From assembly GCF_042675965.1 (NCBI RefSeq), contig NZ_JBHTKJ010000007.1, positions 434,001-498,000 of the forward strand: DNA of 64,000 nt, read 5' to 3'. Positions 17,574-25,166 of this stretch are shown piece after piece. A program made the position numbers and the translations under genes. The notes beneath the pieces were generated by a model, which was not told the DNA's origin, did not search any database, and saw only the letters and a program-made list of their open reading frames with translations. Source of the DNA: Virgibacillus_R byunsanensis. GTDB lineage: Bacteria > Bacillota > Bacilli > Bacillales > Amphibacillaceae. Positions within the stretch are counted from its first letter, which is position 1, and the number at the start of each line of letters is the position of its first letter.

Positions 17574-18893
17574 ATGGAAATGCAACTACAGCAAAGGCAG
17601 AATCTGAATATTGTAATGACGGCAGACTTGAGACAGGCTATATCATTACTTCAATATTCAACATATGAATTATATCAGTATATTTTACAGCAGTATGAGG
17701 GAAATCCATTGATTGAATTAGTAGAAAACGAAGAGACGATTTCCTATAAAGAAAGTTTTCCTATCCGTACTGGGACATCTAAGGGGCCACAACAATATGA
17801 AAATGATCCATTTGATTATATTGCCAATGAGGAAGCGTCCATGCATGAAAATTTACTTCAGCAAGTAAACTGGTTAGATATATCTGTATATGACCGTAAT
17901 ATCGTTCAATACCTCATTCTTAATTTGGATGAAAATGGATATTTGGATATAAATGAAGCGGAAATTGCTGCTGAACTCCAAATCGACGAATCCAGTGTTA
18001 CTAAGGGGATTTCCTTGCTTCAACAATTGGAGCCGATTGGATTAGGGGCCAGAAATCTATCTGAATGCTTCCTTTTGCAACTTAAACACTTTTACCCAGA
18101 AGAAACGACTGCACAACTAATAATACGTAATCATCTAGATAATATCGCGGATAAAAAATGGGAAATTATTACAAAAGAAGAGAAAGTTACGTTAGCCGAA
18201 GTAAAAAGGGCATATGACATTATAAAAACACTCCATCCTAAACCTTGTACGCTATACTCAACTACTGCTACTGAATATTTAGTTCCCGATATTATTATAG
18301 AAAATAAAGCAGGTGGGTACGAAGTGTATTTAAATGATAAATTTTTGCCTGGTATCAACCTCAATACCCAATATTTTGGAATGACTACCAATAAAGATGA
18401 GACATATAAATATGTTCAGGATAAGTATAAAGAGTATCAATGGCTGCAGAATAGTTTAGAACAACGCAGAAATACAATTCTTAAAATCACACATTCACTT
18501 ATGAAAAGGCAGTCGGATTTTTTTATCCAGGGATTTAGTGCACTTAGGCCACTTACATTAAAAGAGGTTGCTGATGAAATAAATATGCACGAGTCTACCG
18601 TGAGTAGAGCAACCATGAATAAAGTTATTCAGACTCCAATAGGATCCTTTAATCTACGCAAATTGTTTACAACAAAATTAAGTTCAACAAATGGAAATAC
18701 AACATCCCAGACAAAAGTTAAAATCTTACTTGAAGAGCTAATTCAAAAGGAAGACAAGCGGAAGCCTATTTCGGATCAGAAAATTTCAGAAGAGTTAAAA
18801 TTGGTGCAAAACATTGTGATATCACGCCGTACTGTTGCAAAATATCGAGAAGAATTAAAAATTCCACCTTCTAGAAAACGAAGAGAAATATAA
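17574..18893 (+). CDS. sigL: RNA polymerase sigma-54 factor
   Basis: 439 residues. Region I is glutamine-rich (MEMQLQQRQNLNIVMTADLRQAISLLQYS), the core-binding domain follows, then the helix-turn-helix MHESTVSRATMNKVIQTPIG and the C-terminal RpoN box as SRRTVAKYREEL, close to the canonical ARRTVAKYRE. ATG 17574 follows AGGGGG at 7 nt; the in-frame ATG at 17544 has no site. A TATAAT at 17523-17528 may be its -10, but no good -35 is seen. It lies immediately behind the two -24/-12-controlled operons it is needed for. Confidence 0.95.
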   Translation: MEMQLQQRQNLNIVMTADLRQAISLLQYSTYELYQYILQQYEGNPLIELVENEETISYKESFPIRTGTSKGPQQYENDPFDYIANEEASMHENLLQQVNWLDISVYDRNIVQYLILNLDENGYLDINEAEIAAELQIDESSVTKGISLLQQLEPIGLGARNLSECFLLQLKHFYPEETTAQLIIRNHLDNIADKKWEIITKEEKVTLAEVKRAYDIIKTLHPKPCTLYSTTATEYLVPDIIIENKAGGYEVYLNDKFLPGINLNTQYFGMTTNKDETYKYVQDKYKEYQWLQNSLEQRRNTILKITHSLMKRQSDFFIQGFSALRPLTLKEVADEINMHESTVSRATMNKVIQTPIGSFNLRKLFTTKLSSTNGNTTSQTKVKILLEELIQKEDKRKPISDQKISEELKLVQNIVISRRTVAKYREELKIPPSRKRREI

Positions 18894-18913
18894 ATTCGCT
18901 TTTGTCCATCACA

Positions 18914-19163
18914 TTTAGATTATTTGGATTTATTAGCCTGTAAAGGGATTGTTTAAAGAGACGTGGAAGCCTCCTGAAAAATTGTATGCAGACGGGCAAG
19001 TAGCGTGCCATTGGGGTAAGTAATTCTGCCATCCATCACCTGCAGGATCTATTGGCTGAATGTAATGTTAAATCTGTGATTAACCAGGTTGAACTTCAGA
19101 GTTTTGTACAAAGGAAAATATTCAACTCGAAGCGTGATCTCTATTTAAATGGGGTGCGTTTTA
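18914..19163 (+). pseudogene. Decayed partial copy of the aldo/keto reductase gene
   Basis: The stretch is nearly identical to part of the intact gene at about 20297-20580: TTAGATTATTTGG, TTGTATGCAGACGGG, GGGGTAAGTAATT, CATCACCTGCAGGATCT and GTTTTGTACAAAGGAAAATA occur in the same order in both. It has deletions (for instance the segment encoding the tyrosine/proline stretch after NQVE is missing), point changes and frameshifts, and lacks both ends. It cannot encode a functional reductase. Confidence 0.88.
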
Positions 19164-19218
19164 ACAGGGTTAGTAGTGGAAAATAGCTTAGACTGTTGAA
19201 CATTCGAATTTGAATCTA

Positions 19219-19719
19219 TCATTTTAGATCCCGCAATACACTTTCTTGTTCAATGGAACGTAAAGCAAGTGTTTCCAGGTTTTTCTCCTGACGTTTATGA
19301 TTATCACCTAATTCACTTAAACTCTCAGCATTGCGAACAATCTGCTCGAAATTCCTATCAATTTGTGAAGTATGCTTGTCCAGTTTTTCTTCTATTCGCA
19401 TAAAGTGAGCGTTGATCCCAGCTGCCATAAGCGCGAGATCGTCTTTTGTTGCCATAAGCTTAAGTTCATCTTTAATGAGTGCGAAGTCATCTTTAGAAGC
19501 AGTATGCGCAAGGTCATCCTTTGTAGCCATGTTCAAAATGTCGTCTTTAGAAGCCATAAGCGCAAGGTCATCTTTCGTAGCCATGTTCGAAATATCATCT
19601 TTAGAAGCCATATTCTCAAGGTCATCTGTAGTGGCCATGTTCACTATGTCTTGTTTGGTTGCCATGGTACCTTTAATATCTTTAATTTCAGCTAGGATCT
19701 GTTGTAATTGTTCATGCAT
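19219..19719 (-). CDS. Octapeptide-repeat, coiled-coil protein of unknown function
   Basis: 166 residues. After MHEQLQQILAEIKDIKGT come about ten consecutive octads of the form M-A-T/S-K-D-D-L/I-x, then a helical C-terminus rich in E, K, Q and R with heptad-like spacing. There is no signal peptide or membrane segment. The repeats are also visible as roughly 24-bp periodicity in the DNA. It has a proper AGGAGG site. Similar ATKDDL-repeat proteins occur in Firmicutes without known function, so none is assigned. Repeat number may vary between strains. Confidence 0.8.
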   Translation of the reverse strand: MHEQLQQILAEIKDIKGTMATKQDIVNMATTDDLENMASKDDISNMATKDDLALMASKDDILNMATKDDLAHTASKDDFALIKDELKLMATKDDLALMAAGINAHFMRIEEKLDKHTSQIDRNFEQIVRNAESLSELGDNHKRQEKNLETLALRSIEQESVLRDLK

Positions 19720-19993
19720 TATTTCTTCCTCCTTTCCGTTTTTATTATTTGATGAAACCTTTTCTTACTAAAAATATACCACCATCTCAGTTCTCGTGCA
19801 ATTTCCAAAATAAGCTCACATTGTCTTATAAGTTGATTTCCAACGAGTAAAAACATACTAAGATTAATTTTTTACAGTAGTTATTTAAGATTTTCAAAAT
19901 TATTATAGGAAGAAAGCCAAATTTAAATAATTCACTCACTAGAATATGTAGTATATGATAGAAAGCATAAATATTAATGAAGGAGGTAAGCAT

Positions 19994-20818
19994 ATGATCA
20001 CGAGTTTACAAGATACAGTTACACTAAATAATGGTGTGAAAATGCCTGGATTTGGTTTGGGTGTTTATAAAGCTGAAGATGGAGAAGTAGTAATAGAGTC
20101 TGTTAAAGCAGCGATAAATAACGGCTACCGAAGTATTGATACTGCTTCTCTTTATAAGAATGAAGCAGGAGTTGGACAGGGCATTAAGGAGTCTGATGTA
20201 CCAAGAGAGAAAATCTTTGTCACTTCAAAAGTATGGAATGATGAACAAGGTTACGATAGCACTCTACAAGCATTTGAAACGAGCCTTAAGAAGCTAGATT
20301 TAGATTATTTGGATCTTTATTTAATTCATTGGCCTGTAAAGGGGTTGTTTAAGGAAACGTGGAAAGCCCTTGAGAAATTGTATGCAGACGGGAAAGTGCG
20401 TGCGATTGGGGTAAGTAATTTTAATATCCATCACCTGCAGGATCTTTTGGCTGATTGTAATGTTAAACCTGTGATTAACCAAGTTGAATATCACCCTCAT
20501 CTGACACAAGTTGACCTTCAGGAGTTTTGTACAAAGGAAAATATTCAACTCGAAGCGTGGTCTCCATTAAAAAGAGGTGCGCTATTACATGAACCCATTA
20601 TTGTTGAAATTGCTGAAAAGCATCAAAAATCTACAGCACAGGTGATCTTAAGATGGGATTTACAAAATGGTGTGATAACCATTCCGAAATCTACCAAGGA
20701 ACATCGAATTAAAGAAAATGCTGACATATTTAATTTTACGTTAACAAAATCGGATATGGATAATATCAACAGCTTAAATTGTGATGACCGAAGCGGTCCA
20801 GACCCCGATAAGTTTTAA
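19994..20818 (+). CDS. Aldo/keto reductase
   Basis: 274 residues of the (beta/alpha)8 AKR fold, NADPH-dependent reduction of aldehydes or ketones. The catalytic tetrad is visible as Asp and Tyr in SIDTASLYKNE, Lys in VTSKVWN and His in YLIHWPV; the cofactor site is IPKSTKEHRIKENADIF. Bacillus relatives (YvgN/YtbE type) act on glyoxals. ATG 19994 follows AAGGAGG; the ATG at 19955 has no site. A decayed duplicate lies about 1 kb upstream. Confidence 0.93.
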   Translation: MITSLQDTVTLNNGVKMPGFGLGVYKAEDGEVVIESVKAAINNGYRSIDTASLYKNEAGVGQGIKESDVPREKIFVTSKVWNDEQGYDSTLQAFETSLKKLDLDYLDLYLIHWPVKGLFKETWKALEKLYADGKVRAIGVSNFNIHHLQDLLADCNVKPVINQVEYHPHLTQVDLQEFCTKENIQLEAWSPLKRGALLHEPIIVEIAEKHQKSTAQVILRWDLQNGVITIPKSTKEHRIKENADIFNFTLTKSDMDNINSLNCDDRSGPDPDKF

Positions 20819-20844
20819 TCATTAAATAAATATATTGTAAACAA

Positions 20845-20898
20845 AATACTAGGGTCCAACAGTCACAGAGATAATGTGAATTGGATCTAGTATTTTTT
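20845..20898 (+). terminator. Rho-independent terminator
   Basis: AATACTAGGGTCCAA pairs (with one bulge) with TTGGATCTAGTATT, then six T. Confidence 0.8.
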
Positions 20899-20973
20899 AG
20901 TAGATAAGAAAGTAAAAAATTTTATTATCTACATAAGTGCAACTAAGGCTTAGCGATAAGCCAAGTTTTCTAA
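20898..20973. repeat. Interspersed palindromic repeat, short form
   Basis: Begins TAGTAGATAAGAAAG, contains AAGTGCAACTAAGGCTTAGC and ends GATAAGCCAAGTTTTCTAA. It belongs to the family also seen at 17219, 24461, 36724, 45117 and 56412. Confidence 0.8.
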
Positions 20974-20992
20974 AATTATATAAAATCTCCTA

Positions 20993-21021
20993 TTGTAAAA
21001 CGCTTACATCTATTTTATACT
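20993..21021 (+). promoter_or_regulatory. Promoter of the kdg operon with overlapping cre-like site
   Basis: TTGTAA (20993-20998) and TATACT (21016-21021) are 17 nt apart. GTAAAACGCTTACA (20995-21008) overlaps the -35 and resembles a cre palindrome, suggesting catabolite repression on top of the specific repressor. Confidence 0.6.
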
Positions 21022-21023
21022 AT

Positions 21024-21056
21024 TACTAAATCGGTTTACTAAATCGATTTAGTAAA
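21024..21056. promoter_or_regulatory. LacI-family operator: perfect 22-bp palindrome plus an overlapping imperfect copy
   Basis: Bases 21035-21056 form a perfect palindrome with half-site TTTACTAAATC. A second, 14/18 copy of TACTAAATCG... starts at 21024 and shares a half-site with it. The pair covers the expected transcription start, 25 bp before the regulator ATG. The central CG is typical of LacI-family operators, so autoregulation by the next gene is likely. Confidence 0.8.
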
Positions 21057-21080
21057 TGATTAATACATAGGAGACAAATT

Positions 21081-22085
21081 ATGAAAGCAGTTACAATTTC
21101 AGACGTGGCAAAGCATGCAGGAACTTCCAAAAGTACGGTATCTCAATTTTTGAACGAACGCTTTGATTATATGAGAGAAGATACAAAAAAGCGAATTGAG
21201 GTTGCAATTGAGGAGTTAGGTTATAGCCCTAATATTGTTGCAAGAAGTTTAAAAATGAAATCGACGAAGACAATCGGCGTAATCGTTGCAAATATTTTAC
21301 ACGTATTTTCAACACAGGTTATTCGATCTATTGAGGATTTCTGTAATGAATCAAATTTTCACGTAATTGTTTGTAATGCTGATGATGATCCTGTTAAAGA
21401 AAAGCGCTATATCGACATGCTACGTGCGAAACAGGTAGATGGAATTATTGCCTTTCCTACTGGCGGTAATGTTGACTTATACAAACGACTGGTTAGTGAA
21501 AAATACCCAATCGTATTTATGGATAGAATGATTCCTGAGTTACCCATTAACACCGTATTATTGGACAATGAAAAGGCTTCTAAGCTAGCTGTTGATGCGT
21601 TTTTACAAAAAGGACATGACCAAATTGGAATGATCAGCCCATCTTTAGGTAAATGCATTACGCCTAGGATGGAAAGGATTAATGGCTATAAAAACGCTTT
21701 ACTGGATCATCAAATTCCTTTTAAACAAGAATATCTCGTTAGCGCAGAGATTCCGCACATTCAATCGGTTTTAGAAACTATGCTGGGTTCACCAAACCGA
21801 CCACAAGCCCTACTTGCATTGAATGATAGAGTACTGTTTGAAATTCTAAAGTATACGAAAGAACATCAAATTAGAATTCCAGAAGATTTAGCTGTTATAG
21901 GAATTGATGATGTTTCATTTGCTAACTTTTATAGTCCTGCCCTAACAACTGTTGCCCAACCTGCATTTGAAATGGGTAAAAAAGCAGCTGAATTATTATT
22001 AACTAGAATATCAAATAAAGAATCGGAAGTTGAGGCAGAAATTTTTCGGTTTGAACCTCAATTAATCAAGAGATCTTCTTGTTAA
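21081..22085 (+). CDS. LacI/GalR-family repressor, KdgR-like
   Basis: 334 residues. The N-terminal helix-turn-helix and hinge are ITISDVAKHAGTSKSTVSQFLNE-like (VAKHAGTSKSTVSQFLN) with NIVARSLKMKSTKTIGVI; the rest is a periplasmic-binding-type sensor domain. It heads a run of genes for 2-keto-3-deoxy-sugar acid use, so it is probably the KdgR-type repressor of that operon, relieved by a sugar acid or its phosphate. Confidence 0.88.
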   Translation: MKAVTISDVAKHAGTSKSTVSQFLNERFDYMREDTKKRIEVAIEELGYSPNIVARSLKMKSTKTIGVIVANILHVFSTQVIRSIEDFCNESNFHVIVCNADDDPVKEKRYIDMLRAKQVDGIIAFPTGGNVDLYKRLVSEKYPIVFMDRMIPELPINTVLLDNEKASKLAVDAFLQKGHDQIGMISPSLGKCITPRMERINGYKNALLDHQIPFKQEYLVSAEIPHIQSVLETMLGSPNRPQALLALNDRVLFEILKYTKEHQIRIPEDLAVIGIDDVSFANFYSPALTTVAQPAFEMGKKAAELLLTRISNKESEVEAEIFRFEPQLIKRSSC

Positions 22086-22148
22086 AGATATTTATTTCAT
22101 AAATGTATGAAAATAGTGGAACTAATATGGTTAGAGGTGGACAAAATA

Positions 22149-22703
22149 ATGAAAAAAATAACGGATGTCATTGCTAATGAAGTAAGTGAAGTATTGCGCC
22201 ACGTAAATCCTAGTGAAACAGAAGAATTGGCTGACTCGCTGCAAAAGGCTAATCGAATATTTGTTGCAGGGACTGGCCGTTCAGGGTTAATTGGGAAAAC
22301 GTTTGCCATGCGCTTGATGCATAGTGGTTATCAAATTTATGTGGTTGGGGAAACGATAACGCCAAGTATTGAAAGTAATGATTTACTACTTATCATTTCG
22401 GGATCAGGATCTACTAGTTCCTTAAAAGAATACGCAACAAAGTCAAAAGATGTTGGTTTTAAAGTTGCTTTAGTAACCACAAATAAAAATTCTGCAATAG
22501 GTCAACTTAGTAACTGTATTGTTCAGATTCCGGCAGCAACTAAGAAACGTCTGGATCAAGAGCCGGACACCATTCAGCCACTAGGTAGTCAATTTGATCA
22601 ATCTGCACATTTGTTATTAGATGCAGTCGTTGTTTACCTTTTGCAACAACAGGATGAGAAAAATAATGCAAAATTAAATCAAAAACATGCCAATTTAGAA
22701 TAG
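22149..22703 (+). CDS. hxlB: 6-phospho-3-hexuloisomerase (PHI, SIS domain)
   Basis: 184 residues forming one SIS (sugar isomerase) domain: IFVAGTGRSGLIGKTFAMRLMHSG, then ISGSGSTSSL and the C-terminal PLGSQFDQSAHLLLDA typical of PHI. It interconverts D-arabino-3-hexulose 6-phosphate and fructose 6-phosphate in the ribulose monophosphate pathway. The ATG at 22149 follows AGAGGTGG; the upstream in-frame ATG at 22107 lacks a site. Its partner HPS is encoded 5.5 kb downstream in the same run rather than adjacent as in B. subtilis. Confidence 0.9.
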   Translation: MKKITDVIANEVSEVLRHVNPSETEELADSLQKANRIFVAGTGRSGLIGKTFAMRLMHSGYQIYVVGETITPSIESNDLLLIISGSGSTSSLKEYATKSKDVGFKVALVTTNKNSAIGQLSNCIVQIPAATKKRLDQEPDTIQPLGSQFDQSAHLLLDAVVVYLLQQQDEKNNAKLNQKHANLE

Positions 22704-22713
22704 GAGTGGAACA

Positions 22714-23346
22714 ATGTCGCTTATGCAAACGATAGATGATCATAAAATTATAGCTGTCATTCGAAAGGCAGATGAAAATAACATTGTTTCGATTATTGAT
22801 GCTTTATATAAAGGGGGTGTTAAAGCCGTTGAGATAACTGCAGAAACGCAACACGTAACAACGTTAATCGAGCTTGCAGTTAAGGAGTTTAAAGGAAAAG
22901 TTGCAATTGGTGCAGGAACTGTTTTAGATCCAGAAACCGCTAGAGCTGTCATTATGGCGAGAGCTGAATTTATCGTGTCACCTACACTGAATCCAGAAAC
23001 AATTAAAGTAACAAATCGATATGGAATCCTAAATATATCAGGCGCTCTTACTCCGACAGAAATCTTAACTGCTTATGAACATGGAGCGAGTATGGTGAAG
23101 GTTTTCCCTGCAGATGCTTTTGGACCTAATTATATAAAAAATATTAAAGGACCACTTCCACACATTCCAGTAATGGTAACTGGTGGTATCACACTAGATA
23201 ACATGAATGATTACATTTCAAAAGGTAGTAAGGCTGTAGGAATTGGAAGTAATCTGGTAAATGTTTCAAAACTTCAAACAAAGGCTGATTATGAGCGTTT
23301 GACGGTTGAGGCAACACGATTTGTGGACAAGTTAGCGAGCACATAA
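22714..23346 (+). CDS. kdgA: KDPG/KHG aldolase
   Basis: 210 residues, class I aldolase cleaving 2-keto-3-deoxy-6-phosphogluconate to pyruvate and glyceraldehyde 3-phosphate. Catalytic Glu40 is in AVEIT and Schiff-base Lys129 in MVKVFPAD; IGAGTVL and VTGGI line the phosphate site. It begins 10 bp after the PHI gene with a GGAG site. Together with the kinase at 27204 it forms the lower Entner-Doudoroff segment. Confidence 0.92.
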   Translation: MSLMQTIDDHKIIAVIRKADENNIVSIIDALYKGGVKAVEITAETQHVTTLIELAVKEFKGKVAIGAGTVLDPETARAVIMARAEFIVSPTLNPETIKVTNRYGILNISGALTPTEILTAYEHGASMVKVFPADAFGPNYIKNIKGPLPHIPVMVTGGITLDNMNDYISKGSKAVGIGSNLVNVSKLQTKADYERLTVEATRFVDKLAST

Positions 23347-23385
23347 GTAATCCATATATTTTAAAACAAAAAAGGAGAGTTCAAC

Positions 23386-24402
23386 ATGAAAAAATTTACT
23401 TTTATATTACTATTAGTTGCTATGACAGTTATTGCTGGTTGTGGAGGTAACGGGGATGAAGGTGGTGCTGGTGAGGACAGTATTAAAATAATCGCTGCCC
23501 ATAACCAAACATCTCCAGAAAACCCATATCAGGACGGGCTATTAAAATTTAAAGAAGTAGCGGAAGAGGAATCTGACGGTGCGATTGAAGTAGAAGTACA
23601 TGCAGGAACAATTGGTACAGAAGAATCAGAACTTGTTGAAAAGCTACAAACTGGTGGCGCTGATGTAGTGCTTGTATCACCAGGATTTATGACTCAAACA
23701 GGTATTGATGAAGTGAATTTATTCGCTCTACCTTATCTATTTACTAGCTATGACCACTGGGAACAAACAGTTGATGGTGAAGTTGGGGAAGAAATGGCAA
23801 CTATTATTAATGAAGAATCAAATAATGACTTTAGGATTGTTGGATACTGGTCAGCTGGCGTAAGACATTATTATGGTAAGCAACCACTTGAATCGATGGA
23901 TGACTTAAATGGATTAACCATGAGGACGCAAACATCTGGTGTTGTGGCAAATTATTGGAAAGAAACTGGTGCAGTTCCAACTTCAGTAGCATGGGGTGAA
24001 TTGTATCAAGCACTACAGCAAGATGTTGTAGATTCTGCTGAAAACGCTTATCCGTATTTTGTACAGCAAAATCATCACACCACGGATAATGGAAAATATA
24101 TCACAGAAACTGGACATGATTACACAACTCGTTTCTTATTAGTGAACGGAAATGAATTTGACAATTATACAGAAGAACAACAGGAGATCCTATTGAATGC
24201 TGCTGAGGAATCTGTAAAGGCAGAAAGAGAAGCACTTTATAAGCAGGAAGATGAATATAAACAACAAGCGATCGATGATGGTGCAGAAGTTAATGAAATT
24301 GACAGACAACCATTTATCGACCTAGCGAAACCATTCCAGGACCAAGCAGCTGAGGATATGGGTGTTGAAGATTTACTAGAAAAAATTAGAGATAATCAAT
24401 AG
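23386..24402 (+). CDS. TRAP transporter substrate-binding lipoprotein (DctP family)
   Basis: 338 residues with lipoprotein signal peptide (lipobox VIAGC, Cys19) and a DctP domain. The conserved ligand Arg region is LNGLTMRTQTSGV, and the preceding AGVRHYYGKQPLES is typical. DctP proteins bind carboxylated ligands, which fits sugar acids such as KDG or hexuronates. The membrane subunits follow 278 bp later. Confidence 0.92.
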   Translation: MKKFTFILLLVAMTVIAGCGGNGDEGGAGEDSIKIIAAHNQTSPENPYQDGLLKFKEVAEEESDGAIEVEVHAGTIGTEESELVEKLQTGGADVVLVSPGFMTQTGIDEVNLFALPYLFTSYDHWEQTVDGEVGEEMATIINEESNNDFRIVGYWSAGVRHYYGKQPLESMDDLNGLTMRTQTSGVVANYWKETGAVPTSVAWGELYQALQQDVVDSAENAYPYFVQQNHHTTDNGKYITETGHDYTTRFLLVNGNEFDNYTEEQQEILLNAAEESVKAEREALYKQEDEYKQQAIDDGAEVNEIDRQPFIDLAKPFQDQAAEDMGVEDLLEKIRDNQ

Positions 24403-24434
24403 ACAACAGTAAAAAATAACAACCACTAAAAGAG

Positions 24435-24456
24435 AAGGACACTTTGATGTGTCCTT
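24435..24456 (+). terminator. Hairpin between dctP and dctQ (attenuator)
   Basis: AAGGACAC pairs with GTGTCCTT over a 6-nt loop and is followed by TCCTTTAG. It is placed where partial termination would raise receptor over membrane subunit levels. Confidence 0.6.
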
Positions 24457-24460
24457 TCCT

Positions 24461-24667
24461 TTAGTAGATAAGTGCAACTTAGGCTTGGCGATAAGCCAAG
24501 TTTTCAATGTTTTTTCTTTAGCAAATAAGAAAATATAAAACTTTCTTAGTTGCATAAATGCAACTAGGTCATTCGCCATAAAGGCTTGCACTCCAAAGCA
24601 TAAGGGCTTCTAAGAAAGCAAAGTACGCTTACCAAGAATCCCTTTAACGAATGCCAAGTTTTCTAAG
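24461..24667. repeat. Two tandem interspersed palindromic repeats (short, then long form)
   Basis: The short unit (24461-24505) contains GCAACTTAGGCTTGGCGATA and AAGCCAAGTTTTC. The long unit (24517-24667) has arms GCAACTAGGTCATTCGCC and GAATGCCAAGTTTTCTAA around a core with CTTGCACTCCAAAGCATAAG, also found at 17219. The last TAA runs straight into the AGGAGG ribosome binding site of dctQ. Confidence 0.8.
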
Positions 24668-24680
24668 GAGGAGGGTAAAC

Positions 24681-25166
24681 ATGAATCGTTTTATTCGGAT
24701 GCTTGAAAAAGTCCAATTAACAGTCGGTGTACTGTTTTTAACGATATTTTTTGTTGCAATCGTAATTCAAATTACTACAAGACATTTAGGAATATCTGTC
24801 ATTTGGACAGAAGAGGTTGCGAATTATTCCTTTATTTGGGCGATTTTTATGGGGTCAGCGGTAGCGGTTAACCGTAGAGATCATTTTAACTTTGATTTTC
24901 TACAACGAAAATTAAAAAATAAAGCAAATACATCATTAAAAATATTTAACGATGTTATCCTAATCCTATTTAACGTAGCCATTTTCTATTTTGGTTTACA
25001 GGTTGTACAACGTTTTTGGGATTACAATTGGACTGCTTTACCAGAAATGAAGATGGGGTATGTTTGGATTTCGATTCCAATTATGGCTATAACGATGGTT
25101 ATCTATTCATTAGCACATCTTATTCATAACATTAAGGCGCTAAAAGTAAAGGAGGTCAATGAATAA
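24681..25166 (+). CDS. TRAP transporter small membrane subunit (DctQ family)
   Basis: 161 residues with four predicted membrane helices and family features FFVAIVIQITTRH and WTEEVANYSFIWAIFMGSA. It joins DctP and DctM in Na+-driven uptake. ATG 24681 follows AAGGAGGAGGG; the earlier ATG at 24651 lies within the repeat and is not used. It overlaps dctM by 1 bp. Confidence 0.92.
   Translation: MNRFIRMLEKVQLTVGVLFLTIFFVAIVIQITTRHLGISVIWTEEVANYSFIWAIFMGSAVAVNRRDHFNFDFLQRKLKNKANTSLKIFNDVILILFNVAIFYFGLQVVQRFWDYNWTALPEMKMGYVWISIPIMAITMVIYSLAHLIHNIKALKVKEVNE

Noticed and set aside
19400..19690. Regular 24-bp periodicity that could be read as a CRISPR-like array
   Set aside because: The repeats are in frame within an open gene, have no unique spacers and lack cas genes nearby.
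19412..19771. 119-codon plus-strand frame (and a 107-codon one) across the repeat gene
   Set aside because: Antisense reflection of the octapeptide repeats; no ribosome binding site and the minus-strand gene has one.
24376..24591. 71-codon minus-strand frame resembling residues of the 56571 protein N-terminus
   Set aside because: The similarity arises because both are translations of the same interspersed repeat; this one is not attached to a gene.
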